64,000 nt of DNA from Paramacrobiotus metropolitanus (lineage: Eukaryota; Tardigrada; Eutardigrada; Parachela; Macrobiotidae): NCBI RefSeq assembly GCF_019649055.1, contig NW_026570370.1, positions 207,162 through 271,161 on the forward strand, read 5' to 3'. Shown piece by piece: positions 35,092-46,320 of the stretch. The position numbers and the translations under genes were made by a program. The notes beneath the pieces were generated by a model. That model searched no databases and was not told the DNA's origin. It saw only the letters and a list, made by a program, of their open reading frames with translations. Every line of letters begins with the position of its first letter. The first letter of the stretch is position 1.

Positions 35092-35303
35092 TGTTACGTG
35101 CTTGTTTCGTAAAGGCGCGGATGTTACTGTGAGCTTTAATGATAGTAATAAGCTAAAGGATACAAATGTCAGCCGGCGCTTTATAAGCTGAGCTGAGTTC
35201 CAAAACACATATAAATAGATTAGGGCAGGCGCAAGAACGATACTTCTATGATGTACATATAAGGAGACATTATTATTAGTTAAGCTAATGTATACTCGTA
35301 GCA
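35092..35303 (-). repeat. 5' LTR of gypsy element
   Basis: Same as 29385-29596 but for two substitutions (GAGGTGAG/GAGCTGAG and the last bases CGTAACA/CGTAGCA). Confidence 0.95.
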
Positions 35304-35707
35304 GTATTTTGTAAGACACAGTATTATAGCATGGCTAGCCGTTTCATCGCGCCCAGTGTAGAAAACTGCGGTATGTACAGTTTATTCATCACTTGCCACG
35401 CAGTCAGCAGTAGCACGCGCTGCCGGCTGCACTGTCACAAATGCCGGTATGTATAAAAATGCCGCGAGCAGCTCGCTGCTGTAGCACTATCGGGAACGCT
35501 TGAAGTGCTGTCTGTATATATACAGGTAATAATCGCGCACAGACGCTGTAAAGCAGCACTGTTTCTTCACAGTTTATAACGATCGCAGTGCAAACGCAGT
35601 CTTTACTTCGGTCCCTTAATCACTTACAGGAGACGCGAAGCTGTTTGGCAGGCCTTCTTCTGTAAATACCAAAAACGGCTCAGCGCTCTGCCGGTTCTGC
35701 GAGGGAA

Positions 35708-37977
35708 CTGTATCTGTATGAAGATATTAAACGATCGACGTATGTGTGGAATGCGGTGGATGTGGAGGTTGAATGACTCTTGCAGCACGGACATGTAATT
35801 GGACTGAAAAAGGTCCAGAGACGCCGGCCGCGTCTAATTATTGATTTCGGTTGTCAGTCTCAGCAGTCGACTCTGGCGGATTATGGGAAGGTTTTCGATT
35901 GCTCGCAACAAGCAGAAGATAATGCCGACTATCAGAATCCCCTACTCACCAAGGTGGCGCTTCTGTGCACCCATCCCGACCAGCCATGGAAATGGTATCC
36001 CGTCAATGTAGTTAAGGGCCAGATTGCGGAGGGTAAATACGCTTTGGTGGAGGCAATGCTTGGCCCGCATCCCGTCCGCGAACTGTTGCCCTCCATTCAA
36101 ATTCGACCGCGTCTATCGCTCGAGGCGCTCGAAATGAGAACTCTGCAGCCCGGTCATTTCCAAATTAGAACATGCAGCGCTGCCAGAAAAAACCGGCAGA
36201 AGCGGAAGCACAATAGGCCAGCCAGATTCCCTCGTGGGGATGTTGAGCGGATATCACGTGCTTGCTTGTTGTTATCGGGTTTGGATGAGACTGTTCGCTA
36301 CCTCCAACGGAAGCCTCATAAGTCGCTGACAACAAGCGACGCAGTAAGTCTGCAGTTGTTTTCCGCGCATTTCTTTGTGCAAAATTTTTTTTATATCACT
36401 AATACAGGCATTTGAATAATAATAATTGTATTATTTCCGTCGAACTACCAGTACAACAGACCAGCTGAGCAAAAACCCGTCGACAAAACGGAATATTTCT
36501 TCGTTCAAACGATGAAACCAAGTTTTGTGCGACAGAGGCGTACTAACTCTTACAATACATATACACGCTCTGTACGGATTCAAGTTCACGCGGTTACGCT
36601 CTGGCCTTTGAGTAATAGTATTCCTTTGACGGAAATCATGCTGTCCCAAAATCTTTTTTCAAAGCTGCAAGATAAAAAAGCTTTTGCAAATGCAGCGCTG
36701 TGTTTAATGTAGGTGCAACTACGGTTGGAACTGGAGAAACGGCTGACCCTGGAAGCCGACTCCGAGTTGCAGCTAACGACGAACGAAGCCGACTCGGACG
36801 GCATCAGTCTGTCGCTGCCACCGGAACTGTTGACTGAGATCTTCCTCTCACTGGACACCATCGAGCGGCAGCGCTTGCGGCGTACCTGCTGTCTGTGGGA
36901 GGAGATTCTCACGTCGCCTGTACTGGCTCAAGACGTAAGACAAGACTCAAGACATTCGCAACCCGGCTTTTCCGGCCGGGTGGCGAATGACTGGAGCGCG
37001 GATTTCGCATTGCACGGCTGCATCATCAAGTGCATGACCGCCGCTACGCGAACTGTCTGTCTGCGCGACAGAAAAGTGGAACATGATAATAGCATGGAGC
37101 AGGAGCGCTGCCTGGCGGCCGGTCAGGCGATGGTATCAATCTAAGAAGCGCTGGAAGCAACCGGTGCCGGTCTGCACCGGTTGATCCTCTATCAGCGATC
37201 GATATCCATCAAAACGTTCGATCGCACCTTGCTGGAGCATTTGGACAGCGTCGTCGTTCTATATTCCAGCTTGGCGACCTGTTGTAAGCGAGTCATTTGG
37301 AAGGACTATGAATTACACTTTGATGATGCGCAGATGGAAATCCGCATTCCCTGTGCCGTCCTCGATTTGCGCCATGTCGATGCGGCACAAATTTGGGATT
37401 GTTTGAACAGCACCTCACTAGCAGCGATCCGTTGGACATGGAGGTTCTGGAGTATGTGACCAATGAATTTATTGCCAGGAAGGTAACCAATGTCTTCGAC
37501 AAGCTGGTCGAGGCAGTTCTGGTGAGTGGTCTCTTATCTGAAACCTGTTGTTTATATCGCAGCCGTGTCATAGGTAGTGTGACGTAATGTCACAACTTCA
37601 CAATAATCACGGGGAACCAAGGGATTTCCATGCCTCTGGACATGATAGGCGCAAAAAAACACGAGTAATTCAGAATTTGCAGCTCAAAATCAGAGACTAA
37701 CAAACAGACTGTAAAAGCTGAAAATTCATGCAATAATAGGGCATTTGTGTGGAGATGAACCAATGGCATATACAGTTATTGAAATCAATACCGCTAACCC
37801 TGTTATTTCCTGTAGCTGCTGGACGCGTTCCAAAGGCCAGACCCGCATTCCTCCGGGCGCTGTTATCGTCAGCAGTGGTCGTTGGCAGATCTGGACAGCT
37901 TGGATGTGAGGAAACTGAGCAAGTTCTGTCAGTATGCGTGGGCTGCTTTCATTTCAAGATTGGACTTCGTGTCTTAG
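35708..37977 (+). pseudogene. F-box family gene A, three exons, disabled
   Basis: Same architecture as the intact gene at 40359. Exons 35708-36343, 36713-37521 and 37816-37977; all junctions GT-AG and phase 0. The counterpart of the start codon is CTG (35708). An in-frame TGA at 35774 stands where the intact gene has a Gly codon (..E*LLQHGHV versus ..DGLLQHGHV). Exon 2 has the F-box LPPELLTEIFLSLDTIERQ with CCLWEEIL, then an in-frame TAA at 37142 and a one-base shift at about 37393 (QIWD then LFEQHL). Exon 3 keeps RQQWSLADLDSLDVRKLSKFC. A frame from 35780 could yield a shortened N-terminal domain only. F-box proteins act as substrate receptors of SCF ubiquitin ligases; this copy is unlikely to do so. 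Confidence 0.75.
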
Positions 37978-40358
37978 ACTTTGTATCTTAGAATGGGGTT
38001 AGCAATTGCTGTGCAGCGTGCGGTATGACAATTATTAAATTCAAAAGGCGCAATGGATTCGCTTTCTTTCAGTATGCTTTTGTCAGTTCTGTAATACCGT
38101 TTCGCAATATCTGTTCTCAGTCAGTTGCAATTATGGGAAATGTGAACGATTTTCCCGCATTTCGTGATTGATCTTGTACCTGATTACTGGAGGACGCTGA
38201 AGACCTTAACCGTTCCTGTTTGCGTCATTTCAGATTCGCAGTGAAAAATCAAAAATGCACACTTGAATACAAGGATTACGAGGCTTGGCATTTATTACAT
38301 CCAGGCGAAAATGAATACACGTATGTGGCCGGCAAAACTGTTAACATGTTACTATGTGAATGGTATACTACTAAAGATATAATACTAAAATAATACTATG
38401 GCTTTTTTTATATGGCTCCCGGATATGTTGAATGGCTGGGATACATTCAGCACAACGATAATTTTATCGTTAGTCCCCGAAAGCTCTCACGAATCACTAC
38501 CGACATATATCTGTACATGTACTTACGTACCGGTAAATGCGGCGACTTGTCTGCACGGGCCAAGGTAACAAAATGCCATTCCCAGTTTACAACAGTTTAG
38601 CTCATTGGTGAAACGTGTAAAGATGAGACGCACGTACAGGACTCGGTAGTACTTGGTACATCTTCAAATTAACGTGAAAAGTTACCGGTCCAATCTCAAT
38701 CTATCACACGAGTATTTACTAAGCTCATAACTTATTTCTGTTTTATTAGATATGCCGTTCGCCAGTTATTTAGCTTAATGTTGGTACTCATTAATTAATT
38801 AACAGATAATTTATTTTTTCAATTATCATGTGACATATGGTAGTATTTAGAAATTAAACTTCGGTTGGTCAGAAGCTTTATGCACCGGCAAATAGATAAT
38901 CGTTTCCCTGATTATATTATAATGTTTTTTTCGAGTGATATAGGAACAATAACAATAAAAAGACTTTCTGGTCGAACAGCCATTCAACAATATGGCTGAC
39001 CGTGCACAGTTTGGTGCACAAGTAACTTGGCGCAGCCCATTCCGACCCTGCTACATACCGACCGGAAGTTGCAAATGTTTTCAGTTTTAAATTCAGCAAT
39101 GAGTCTGTGGACGATGAATTAATGCGCACAAGCTAACTACAACCAGGGCCTATCAAATGGAAACAGATTCGAGTAAATCGGACTGTAACAAAGTTATGTA
39201 CGAAGTAATTTGCTCCATGTCGCACAGGCAACCACCTTTCCCACACTGTAGAAAAGCGCTGCTGTCATGCCGAAGTGGTGCAATTTGCACCTAGCCTTCA
39301 AATTTTAAACTACTGCAGATAAATTTTGAAAAAATTAATTTAAGTTCGATAAATTATTGTTAATCTATGGTATGAATTTCAACTTCCACAAAAAATTCCT
39401 GGATACCCCGGGCATTGCCAGGTTAATGAGATTATACGAGAACGGTTCGGGTGGTCCCAGTACGGGCGATTTTTAGAAGCAAAACTTAACAGTAGTGTTT
39501 CTGAAAATGCATCAAACCGGCAGTCTGCATACATTGTTCTTTGCTATCTCAGAAGAAGGTTTTCAGAAACCATTGTGCCATTTCCGCCCCCTATGAACTG
39601 CGTTTGAGTTTTTCACCCAAAAAATTCCATTCCTTATTTGACCACCGAAATTTCCTTTCCCGTTTTGACCAAAAAACATTCCTTCCTTTTGATGACCATG
39701 AAATTTCCTTCCTTCTTTATTCCGTTCTCTTTTTGACCAAAATACAGTACATTCCTTCCTTTATTAGTTTATTTATTCCCTCCTCTTTTCGACCTTGGCC
39801 GCTGCGCGCACCCATCCTTGGCCACCGCATCCATCATATTCTTCTGAGACGGCAAAAGCACAGCCAGAGCAAGCCCAAGACCGAGGAAGATGGCAGAGTA
39901 AATAAATTAAATTAAGTAATTTTCTTTAAGTTTTTGTACAATATAGAAGTGTAACCAGGTCAGAAATCAATTGACAACAGGGAGAAAAGTGCTCGTAATA
40001 CTTGCCGAAAATATCTGGACAGCGGTACGCAATGAACGAATGTAATAGTGGATAGCGGACAAGCCACATGCGCCCCAGTCAGTGGTTACGTTACAGCCAC
40101 TGTCAGCCAGTGGGATCAGCGCCAAGCGCTGATCTGGCACATGCGTAGAAAACAAGATTGCTCTTCACTCAGAACATTTCGTAGTTCCTAGATACTCATT
40201 TTTACATGATAGGGCCCAAGGTATGCTTGCCTGTTTTCTTCGGGTTCACGACTTAAAAACTTACTATCAAATTATCTTTGGCAGACTAAAGACTGTCACA
40301 GCACGAGCTTCTTTGCTTTCTGTCACGGCCTCACAATCAGAGACTTCGATAGTTGAGA
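37978..40358. other. Intergenic stretch between F-box genes A and B
   Basis: No supported gene. 39600-39790 holds degenerate T/C-rich repeats of the form TTTTGACCAAAA..ATTCCTTCC. A perfect hairpin GATCAGCGC-CAA-GCGCTGATC lies at 40114-40134. The last few hundred bases are the presumed promoter region of gene B; no TATA box was assigned. Confidence 0.5.
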
Positions 40359-43300
40359 ATGTATCTGTACGAAGATGGTGAACGGTCTGTGTATACATGG
40401 AACGCTGTGGACGTAGAGATTGACGGTCTGCTACAGCACGGCCACGTTATCGGCCTGGAAGAAACCCCAGGAAGTCCGCCGCGCCTGGTTGTCGATTTCG
40501 CGTGCCCGACACAGCGATCCGTGCCAGTGGAATACGAGAGGGTTGTCGCCTGCTCCGCCGATCACTACCGTCTTACACCCGCGGGATCCGATGTGGAGGT
40601 GCTGCTGTTCGAACACCCCCATCGTCCCTGGAAATGGTTTCCCGGGACAGTTCTCATTGACAGCTTTACGTACTTAAGTAGATGCGCCAAGCTGGTAGAG
40701 GTGCAGACAGATGGACATGGTATGCGCGAGCTCCTTCCCAGGCACCAGGTTCGCCGCCCTTTTTCCTTGGAAGAAATCCAACAAAGGCGTCTTCAACCGG
40801 GACATTTCGTACTGCGAACGTGTGGTCTGCCCGACGGTTTTTGGGCCTTGAAGCGGTCGTTGACAGAACAATGGATCAAGGAACTTCAACACGAGTTCCA
40901 GCTCTGGGTGACATCCATTCTCAGTGGGGAAATGCACTACCTGCAACAACGCGACGTTCGTCCCTTGACGGCTGAAGATGCAGTAAGTGGGAAATTTGAA
41001 GGGGTATCGGGTATCCCCGCGTCAAAGCACACCCGTAACACTGAGTTAAAAAAAGTTCTGAAAAAAGGGTACATTGGGAAGTTTTTTTGGCGACAATTCT
41101 ACGTATTACTACCCTCATTGGTGCGAGTTTCACCAACCCCCCTCGAAACCAGCGTTTCGCTCGCCACTTTTAGGGTTGTTAATTTAAGTTATTTCGGTTC
41201 CGTCTATTAATTTTAGCATCATGGAGTTGGCAAAGTTCTTAAAAACCTCAAAATAATTGTTATGAAAAATGTTTTAGTCAAGCAGGAACTTGTAAGTATA
41301 ACGGGTTGTCTGTTGAAATTTTTCTCGATCTATCGTTTGACACGTCGGCCATGGGAGCGATCCAAATCGTTCTAGCCGTGATAGTTGCAGTTATGAATGA
41401 CAAAACTTCCATGTAAAGAATGCAACGTTTTCCTTACGCAATTGCGCACTTTATTTTGAAGAAACTTCAACTTAACTTGTGAACTTAAAGAGGGGGCAGC
41501 GAAATTGACATACCTATCTGTACCCTAGCCAATATACCACGGACTAACTGTTGAGCATCTAAGGCGATCATCCTTTCGATGCGAAAAGCTGGCCCTGCAA
41601 AAGCCCCGCGAGCGTTAGCGGGTTTGATGCTGCTATTGGCTATCGTGCCTCTGTACTCGAAGGAGCTTGGTGACCGAACGCTTGAGCAAGCGTCTTTAAC
41701 AACAGGTCATCCCATGTAAATACAACCCTGTGATGGCCTCCTAAGAGTAGGTAGTTGCCAGAACAGCCGTATGTTTCCGGTTAGTCTGCTTCTAAACAGC
41801 TAGTTTTAAGCACTCCCCTCCCGAGCCATATATAGATCCACTCGGATTCTTAATAAAGTTTTACCAAAATGAAGTTTGTTTTCTGAACTGATTGGTTCTC
41901 ATATTCGAAACGTCGGTTGTAACCGGCAGATCTATCGACCTGTTCACTGTGGCGAGCCCGGCAGGAAAGTGGTTTTCCTCCCATAGATCTGCCGAACTGC
42001 TCCCACAGTTCTGACGACCCGACCCTTTCCTGCCGGGCTCGCCAACAGTCAGCAGGTCTATGGATCTGCCGGCTACAGTCGCGCTCATAAATTCGCAACA
42101 TAAGCGATACAGGACATTGACAGATTTTCAGGAACAGAGTTACGTAATTACAGAATTTTAGATACCCTGCGCTATTTGATAGAAGCGAGAGTATATTCCA
42201 GACTGATCGAAAGGCGATCAAATCCGAAGTTTTTCAGGCTATTTATTTCATTGAAACAGGAGAGATGCTTAAAAAACGAGCGACGGAACTTCCGACACGA
42301 GCTTAAGCGCTTGCGTTCTAAAGATGTTGAAAAAGTGCTCGACGAGCCCCAGGACGAAACACGATTCGACGCCGGCAGTCGCGGTTTGCCGTTTGAAGTG
42401 CTGAAGGAGGTCTTCCATTCACTGGACACCATGGACCGACAGTGCTGCCGACGCACCTGTCATCTGTGGGAAGCCTTGCTCTCTACCGCCGAGCTGCGCG
42501 CCGAGGTTCGTGTGTCGTTGGCACGAATAAGTTTTTGGTCACCACGAATTCAGTACGCGGTATTCGGCTGCATCATGAAGCACATCACGCCGGCCACCCG
42601 CACCGTCGTTGTTTGTCAGCATTCATTGGAGAGCGTCGATCTGCAGCGGTTCAGGTATGACGATCAACCGTTGACCTTCCTTGAGAAAACGTTGAATGAC
42701 GTCGGCGTCCGTATCGACCGTTTGATCCTGTACCGGCGAACGACAACCATCAACTTCTATTTAAATGAGCCGTTGAAACTGAGAGTGATGTTTGCGATGA
42801 TAGCCGCTCAGCATACACGGCTAGCGTCCTCTTGCGGACGCGTGATATGGAAAGATTATGCGGTGAAATGGAAATCGTGCTGCCATAAGAGCGTCATGGA
42901 ATGCTGCGTTCCGTCTGTGGTCTTCATCTTGGGAAACGATGCCAGCGCCGCCAAAGTGCAGATCTGGGATGTGTGCGAGAGGCATCTGTGTGACACCAAG
43001 CCAGCGATAGACGTTGAACGCATTGCCAACTGCACCACGCATCTGATTATTACCGAAACGAGAGCCAATCAAGTGAAACAGGTAACTTTGTCTTATGTAT
43101 CTACTTGTGTCAAGATTCAGTTTAATATCAGAACGATGCCGCTAGAGCGTCACATTTCGAAATGCTTTTCACCTCTGCGAAGGAATTAGTAGTTCTGTGC
43201 AGTGGAAACCTATCAAAGGACGTTGGTAATTGTGAAGCCACCGTATTGACTGGGATTTGACATTACCGGAATTAATTCAAGCATCTGTAGAAACTGTGAC

Positions 43301-43992
43301 CTTTTATTCTGGTGAAAAAGGCCATAATAATGGTTTTCCCGTACATACCGGTTTTTGCGCTTGTGATATCACAAAAAATTGTTTACACATGATAACTGGC
43401 CCTTTAGCTAAGCGAGTGGACATTTGGCCTAAATGAGCTGTAAGGGTCTGCTCTTACCTAAGCGCTCCATCCTGCTTTCCTTACCATAATCTATCTTTTC
43501 AAACTCAGCGTGCGTTTTAATGCATTGCGATACGCTGAAACTTACTTAAAACTTTGATATTTAAAACCGTCAAGCATCTGAACTCAGTTTTCAGCCTGCG
43601 AAACGCACTGGTTATGCGTAATTGTTAGTGTACGAAGCGTCGTCCGTATGCAGCCTGAAAACCCATTTTGAATAACATTCGCTTCTGCTGTAAATAATTG
43701 TAAAAAATTTACTACGTGTTACAATGACGCGCTCATTGAGTTGGGTGTTCTGCAGATTTTGAAGGATTATCAAACCTGCGATCCACGTCCATCGGCGCAT
43801 TACCGTGGTTACAAATGGACACTGTCAAATGTGGCCGGCGTTGACGTCCGCAAGCTGAACAAATTCTGCTTGCATGTCTTGTGGCACCGGATGCGGCGCT
43901 GGCGTTTGACATCCACGGATCAGGGTACTGTGCAGAATGCGATTCAAGAGTCAGTTCCGAGTTCAAAGAGGAGTGAAGAAGAAGCCGATTGA
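40359..43992 (+). CDS. F-box family gene B, three exons, intact
   Basis: Exons 40359-40982, 42260-43081 and 43756-43992; GTAAGT/GTAACT donors, all junctions phase 0, 560 codons without a stop. I chose the ATG at 40359 because it is the first in frame and matches the paralogues (MYLYEDGERS). Exon 1 encodes a conserved N-terminal domain of about 208 residues (WNAVDVEIDGLLQHGHVIGL, HPHRPWKWFPG, MRELLPRHQVRRPFSLEEI, LQPGHFVLRTC). Exon 2 starts with a basic helix and then an F-box at about residues 251-283 (LPFEVLKEVFHSLDTMDRQ, CHLWEALL), followed by GCIMKHITPATRTVVV, RLILYRR and VIWKDYAVKW. Exon 3 encodes a short C-terminal module (YRGYKWTLSNVAGVDVRKLNKFC) and an acidic tail. The F-box suggests binding to Skp1 in an SCF ubiquitin ligase; the substrate-binding part has no recognisable WD40, LRR or Kelch repeat. 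Intron 1 carries a foldback element. Confidence 0.82.
41916..42084. mobile_element. Foldback (palindromic MITE-like) element in intron 1 of F-box gene B
   Basis: Arms of about 57 bp: left from TGTAACCGGCAGATCTATCG to GGCGAGCCCGGCAGGAAAG, right from CTTTCCTGCCGGGCTCGCC to GGATCTGCCGGCTACAG. Identity of the arms is about 90 percent by eye; the spacer is about 50 bp. Target duplication not resolved. Frames read across it are by-products. Confidence 0.75.
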
Positions 43993-46320
43993 CCTTGTCT
44001 AGCGAACTGATTAGTTTGTTGTGTAGTTGCTTCTGACAGAACAGTAGGGTAACCGTTTCGTTTTGACTGACTGGGATAGTTTCCTCGCAGTGCTGTATGG
44101 TTTCGAGTATTGTATTGTCGTTTCTGTTATGATTTAACGCACGTGTAATTTCTCGAGATTTTGATTCTTTAGCTACCATTTGTTTTCGGCAGACAGTAAA
44201 ATTTCACTACACGGGTCCTATTAATTGCTGAGTGCCAATGGCGAATATATGTACCGACCGAATAGCCGAAACAAATCAATCGCTCGGCACTTTCGTTTCT
44301 ACATGTTTTAAATGGCTACATGACACTTGGTACTCGTCGCTGGTGATAGCATACTACAACGTAGACTAAAACGCTACGTACTGGATTGCCTTTCCGGCGG
44401 CCCAGTCGCCAAACTATCCGTAACTGTAATCACTATGATGGTGTAGAAATAACGAGGATAAAGGGAACGCAACAACAACAGGTTTTGGCAGTAGTTTAAT
44501 AACGTTCGGTCGTTCGATCGTTCGTAAGAAGTCGTTAGAATGGAATTGAATCCCTTTTGTAAACAGTAACAGACTGCCATTTTATAGGCGAAGAAACAAT
44601 GAGTGTTTAGGTAAGGCTAAATGAAATGGGATAGGTTTTTTGATTTAAGATTACACTCACACAGTTAGTTACTCATACTATACTCGTACATTGATTAGTC
44701 ACGTACACATTAACGCTATAATACTCAGGATGTATTTCGAAAATGTTTGAATGACTGGCGATTTTTAAATTTTGTTAAGTTGTCATGCAGCGGATTTATC
44801 GTTGTGATTCATTTTCAGTGTTTCACAAAAAAACTCACGTTATTTGCAGAAGCGCTCCATGACCTTTTATTATCCGTCAAATTTTACGAATAGCCACTGT
44901 TCAGTTAAGTAATCTCCAGGGTATAGAGAGTTGCCATTATTGCCTCGTGATAAATAAATTTGAACTATAGCCGTGTGGGAGCTATCAGCTGGTATCCTGT
45001 AGGATCAAAACATCCGATATTTTTAAGCGCCCGGCCACGGTCAGGAGCTGATTATATGCAACAAAAAATGCGAAAACATCCATCTGTTTCCAAGCAGAAC
45101 CTTTTCAGAACATACTGGCGCACTTTCCAGTTACGGCAGTATTGCAAGCAGAACTACGTTTTACAAGGGCATGCATTGCCTCGATGCGGTTAGCGAAGCC
45201 CTTTTCGAGAGGTGGACTTGCTGCATCGAAGCAGATCCTGTTCGAATATAGGACTTACCCTAAGCCTTACGTTTTCTTTTGAGCTGTGATAACGCATTCT
45301 GTACTCACCTGTTCTATTCATTCATTTCAGTTTGCGCTGTGACCGATATCCGGTTTACATAATACAAACGAAATTTAAGATAGCAATGACACGAAATGAA
45401 CCGCAACTCCGCAGGCAGACAGTCGTGTTGGAAATCAATGCCAGTTCATCTTAATCGCACTTTAATTTTGATTGCGGGTCATGGCGAGTACGCCAGCAAA
45501 AGTTTTTCGCACTTAGGCTAACTGAAACGCTGAAATAATCCATTAAATCTGGTTTAAGCAAACAACATTTTGACTAAATCGAACAGCACTTTGCCCAGAC
45601 ATTAATTACGATGCATTTGTTCTTCAAAACTTCCGGAGTGGCCAGTTTGAATGCGGTGGACGTGCTGGCTGACGACGGTCAGCTGCAGCATGCACTGGTC
45701 GTCAATGTCACGGATAATGGCTACGTCCTGGATTTCGACTATCCCGGACACCGTGCACAGTTTATGGATCATTGCTCACTCGGGAACGTCTTTCATCGAA
45801 TTTGAGACGTACCTACTTCGATCGAGGTTTTCAGGAATCTTGTCAGGGCGCTGCAGAAGGCAGCGCGTGCGGGTTCCAGCGAGAAAATTCAGGCTTTAAC
45901 GCGAACAGCGGCGGATCAACCGTGGACATGGTATCCAGCCAAGTTTCTTGTTCCCCGCATGTTCGGCACAACGTGCGTTTTCATTGAAGTGCAGTGCGGC
46001 GCACTGACCGTACAGGAATGGGTTCCCATCCAGTCGGTCCGAATTGTGCCGACGAAGAGCGCTTTACTGGAGCGCACCGTTCGCTCTGGTGATTTCGTGG
46101 TTGAATCTTACACATTAACGGCGCCGTATACAGACGATGGACCGATGTCGGCTTCGCTGTGGAATATTTGGAAGAAGAATTTGGCCGAACGAAAGGCGTA
46201 TCCTGTGTCCCACATTGGAAAAGCATTGGCGTGCGTGCATAGGCAGAATCACAGGGAGATGAATGGCTTTTACGCGGTAAGAATAAGCACAGGGCTGACA
46301 AGTGAGGCCTGAATGGCTAA
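43745..46320 (+). repeat. Segmental duplication, unit 1
   Basis: Corresponds to 52049-54140: last exon of an F-box gene, then homologous intergenic sequence (for example GGCCACGGTCAGGAGCTGAT at 45034 and 53057; TAGGACTTACCCTAAGCCT at 45249 and 53278), then the first exon of the next F-box gene. Unit 2 is about 0.4 kb shorter in the intergenic part. Confidence 0.8.
43993..45610. other. Intergenic stretch between F-box genes B and C
   Basis: Part of the segmental duplication; no gene seen. A palindromic CGGTCGTTCGATCG patch lies at about 44507-44520. Confidence 0.5.

Larger units (their letters stand above)
29385..35303 (-). mobile_element. Ty3/gypsy LTR retrotransposon, near-identical LTRs, pol broken
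   Basis: Two 212-bp LTRs, a primer-binding site, a polypurine tract, gag, protease, reverse transcriptase, RNase H and integrase in Ty3/gypsy order on the minus strand; no env. The LTRs differ at two positions only, so insertion was recent or the copy was recently gene-converted. No target duplication is visible: the left flank ends ATTAC and the right flank starts GTATT. Confidence 0.95.

Noticed and set aside
29385-35303. Possible env gene (endogenous errantivirus)
   Set aside because: The integrase frame ends about 80 bp before the polypurine tract; no room and no frame for an envelope protein.
39541-39915. 124-codon frame rich in Phe and Ser
   Set aside because: Produced by degenerate T/C-rich repeats; no homology or splice context.
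41850-42221. Minus-strand frames across the F-box gene B intron
   Set aside because: They read through the arms of the foldback element.
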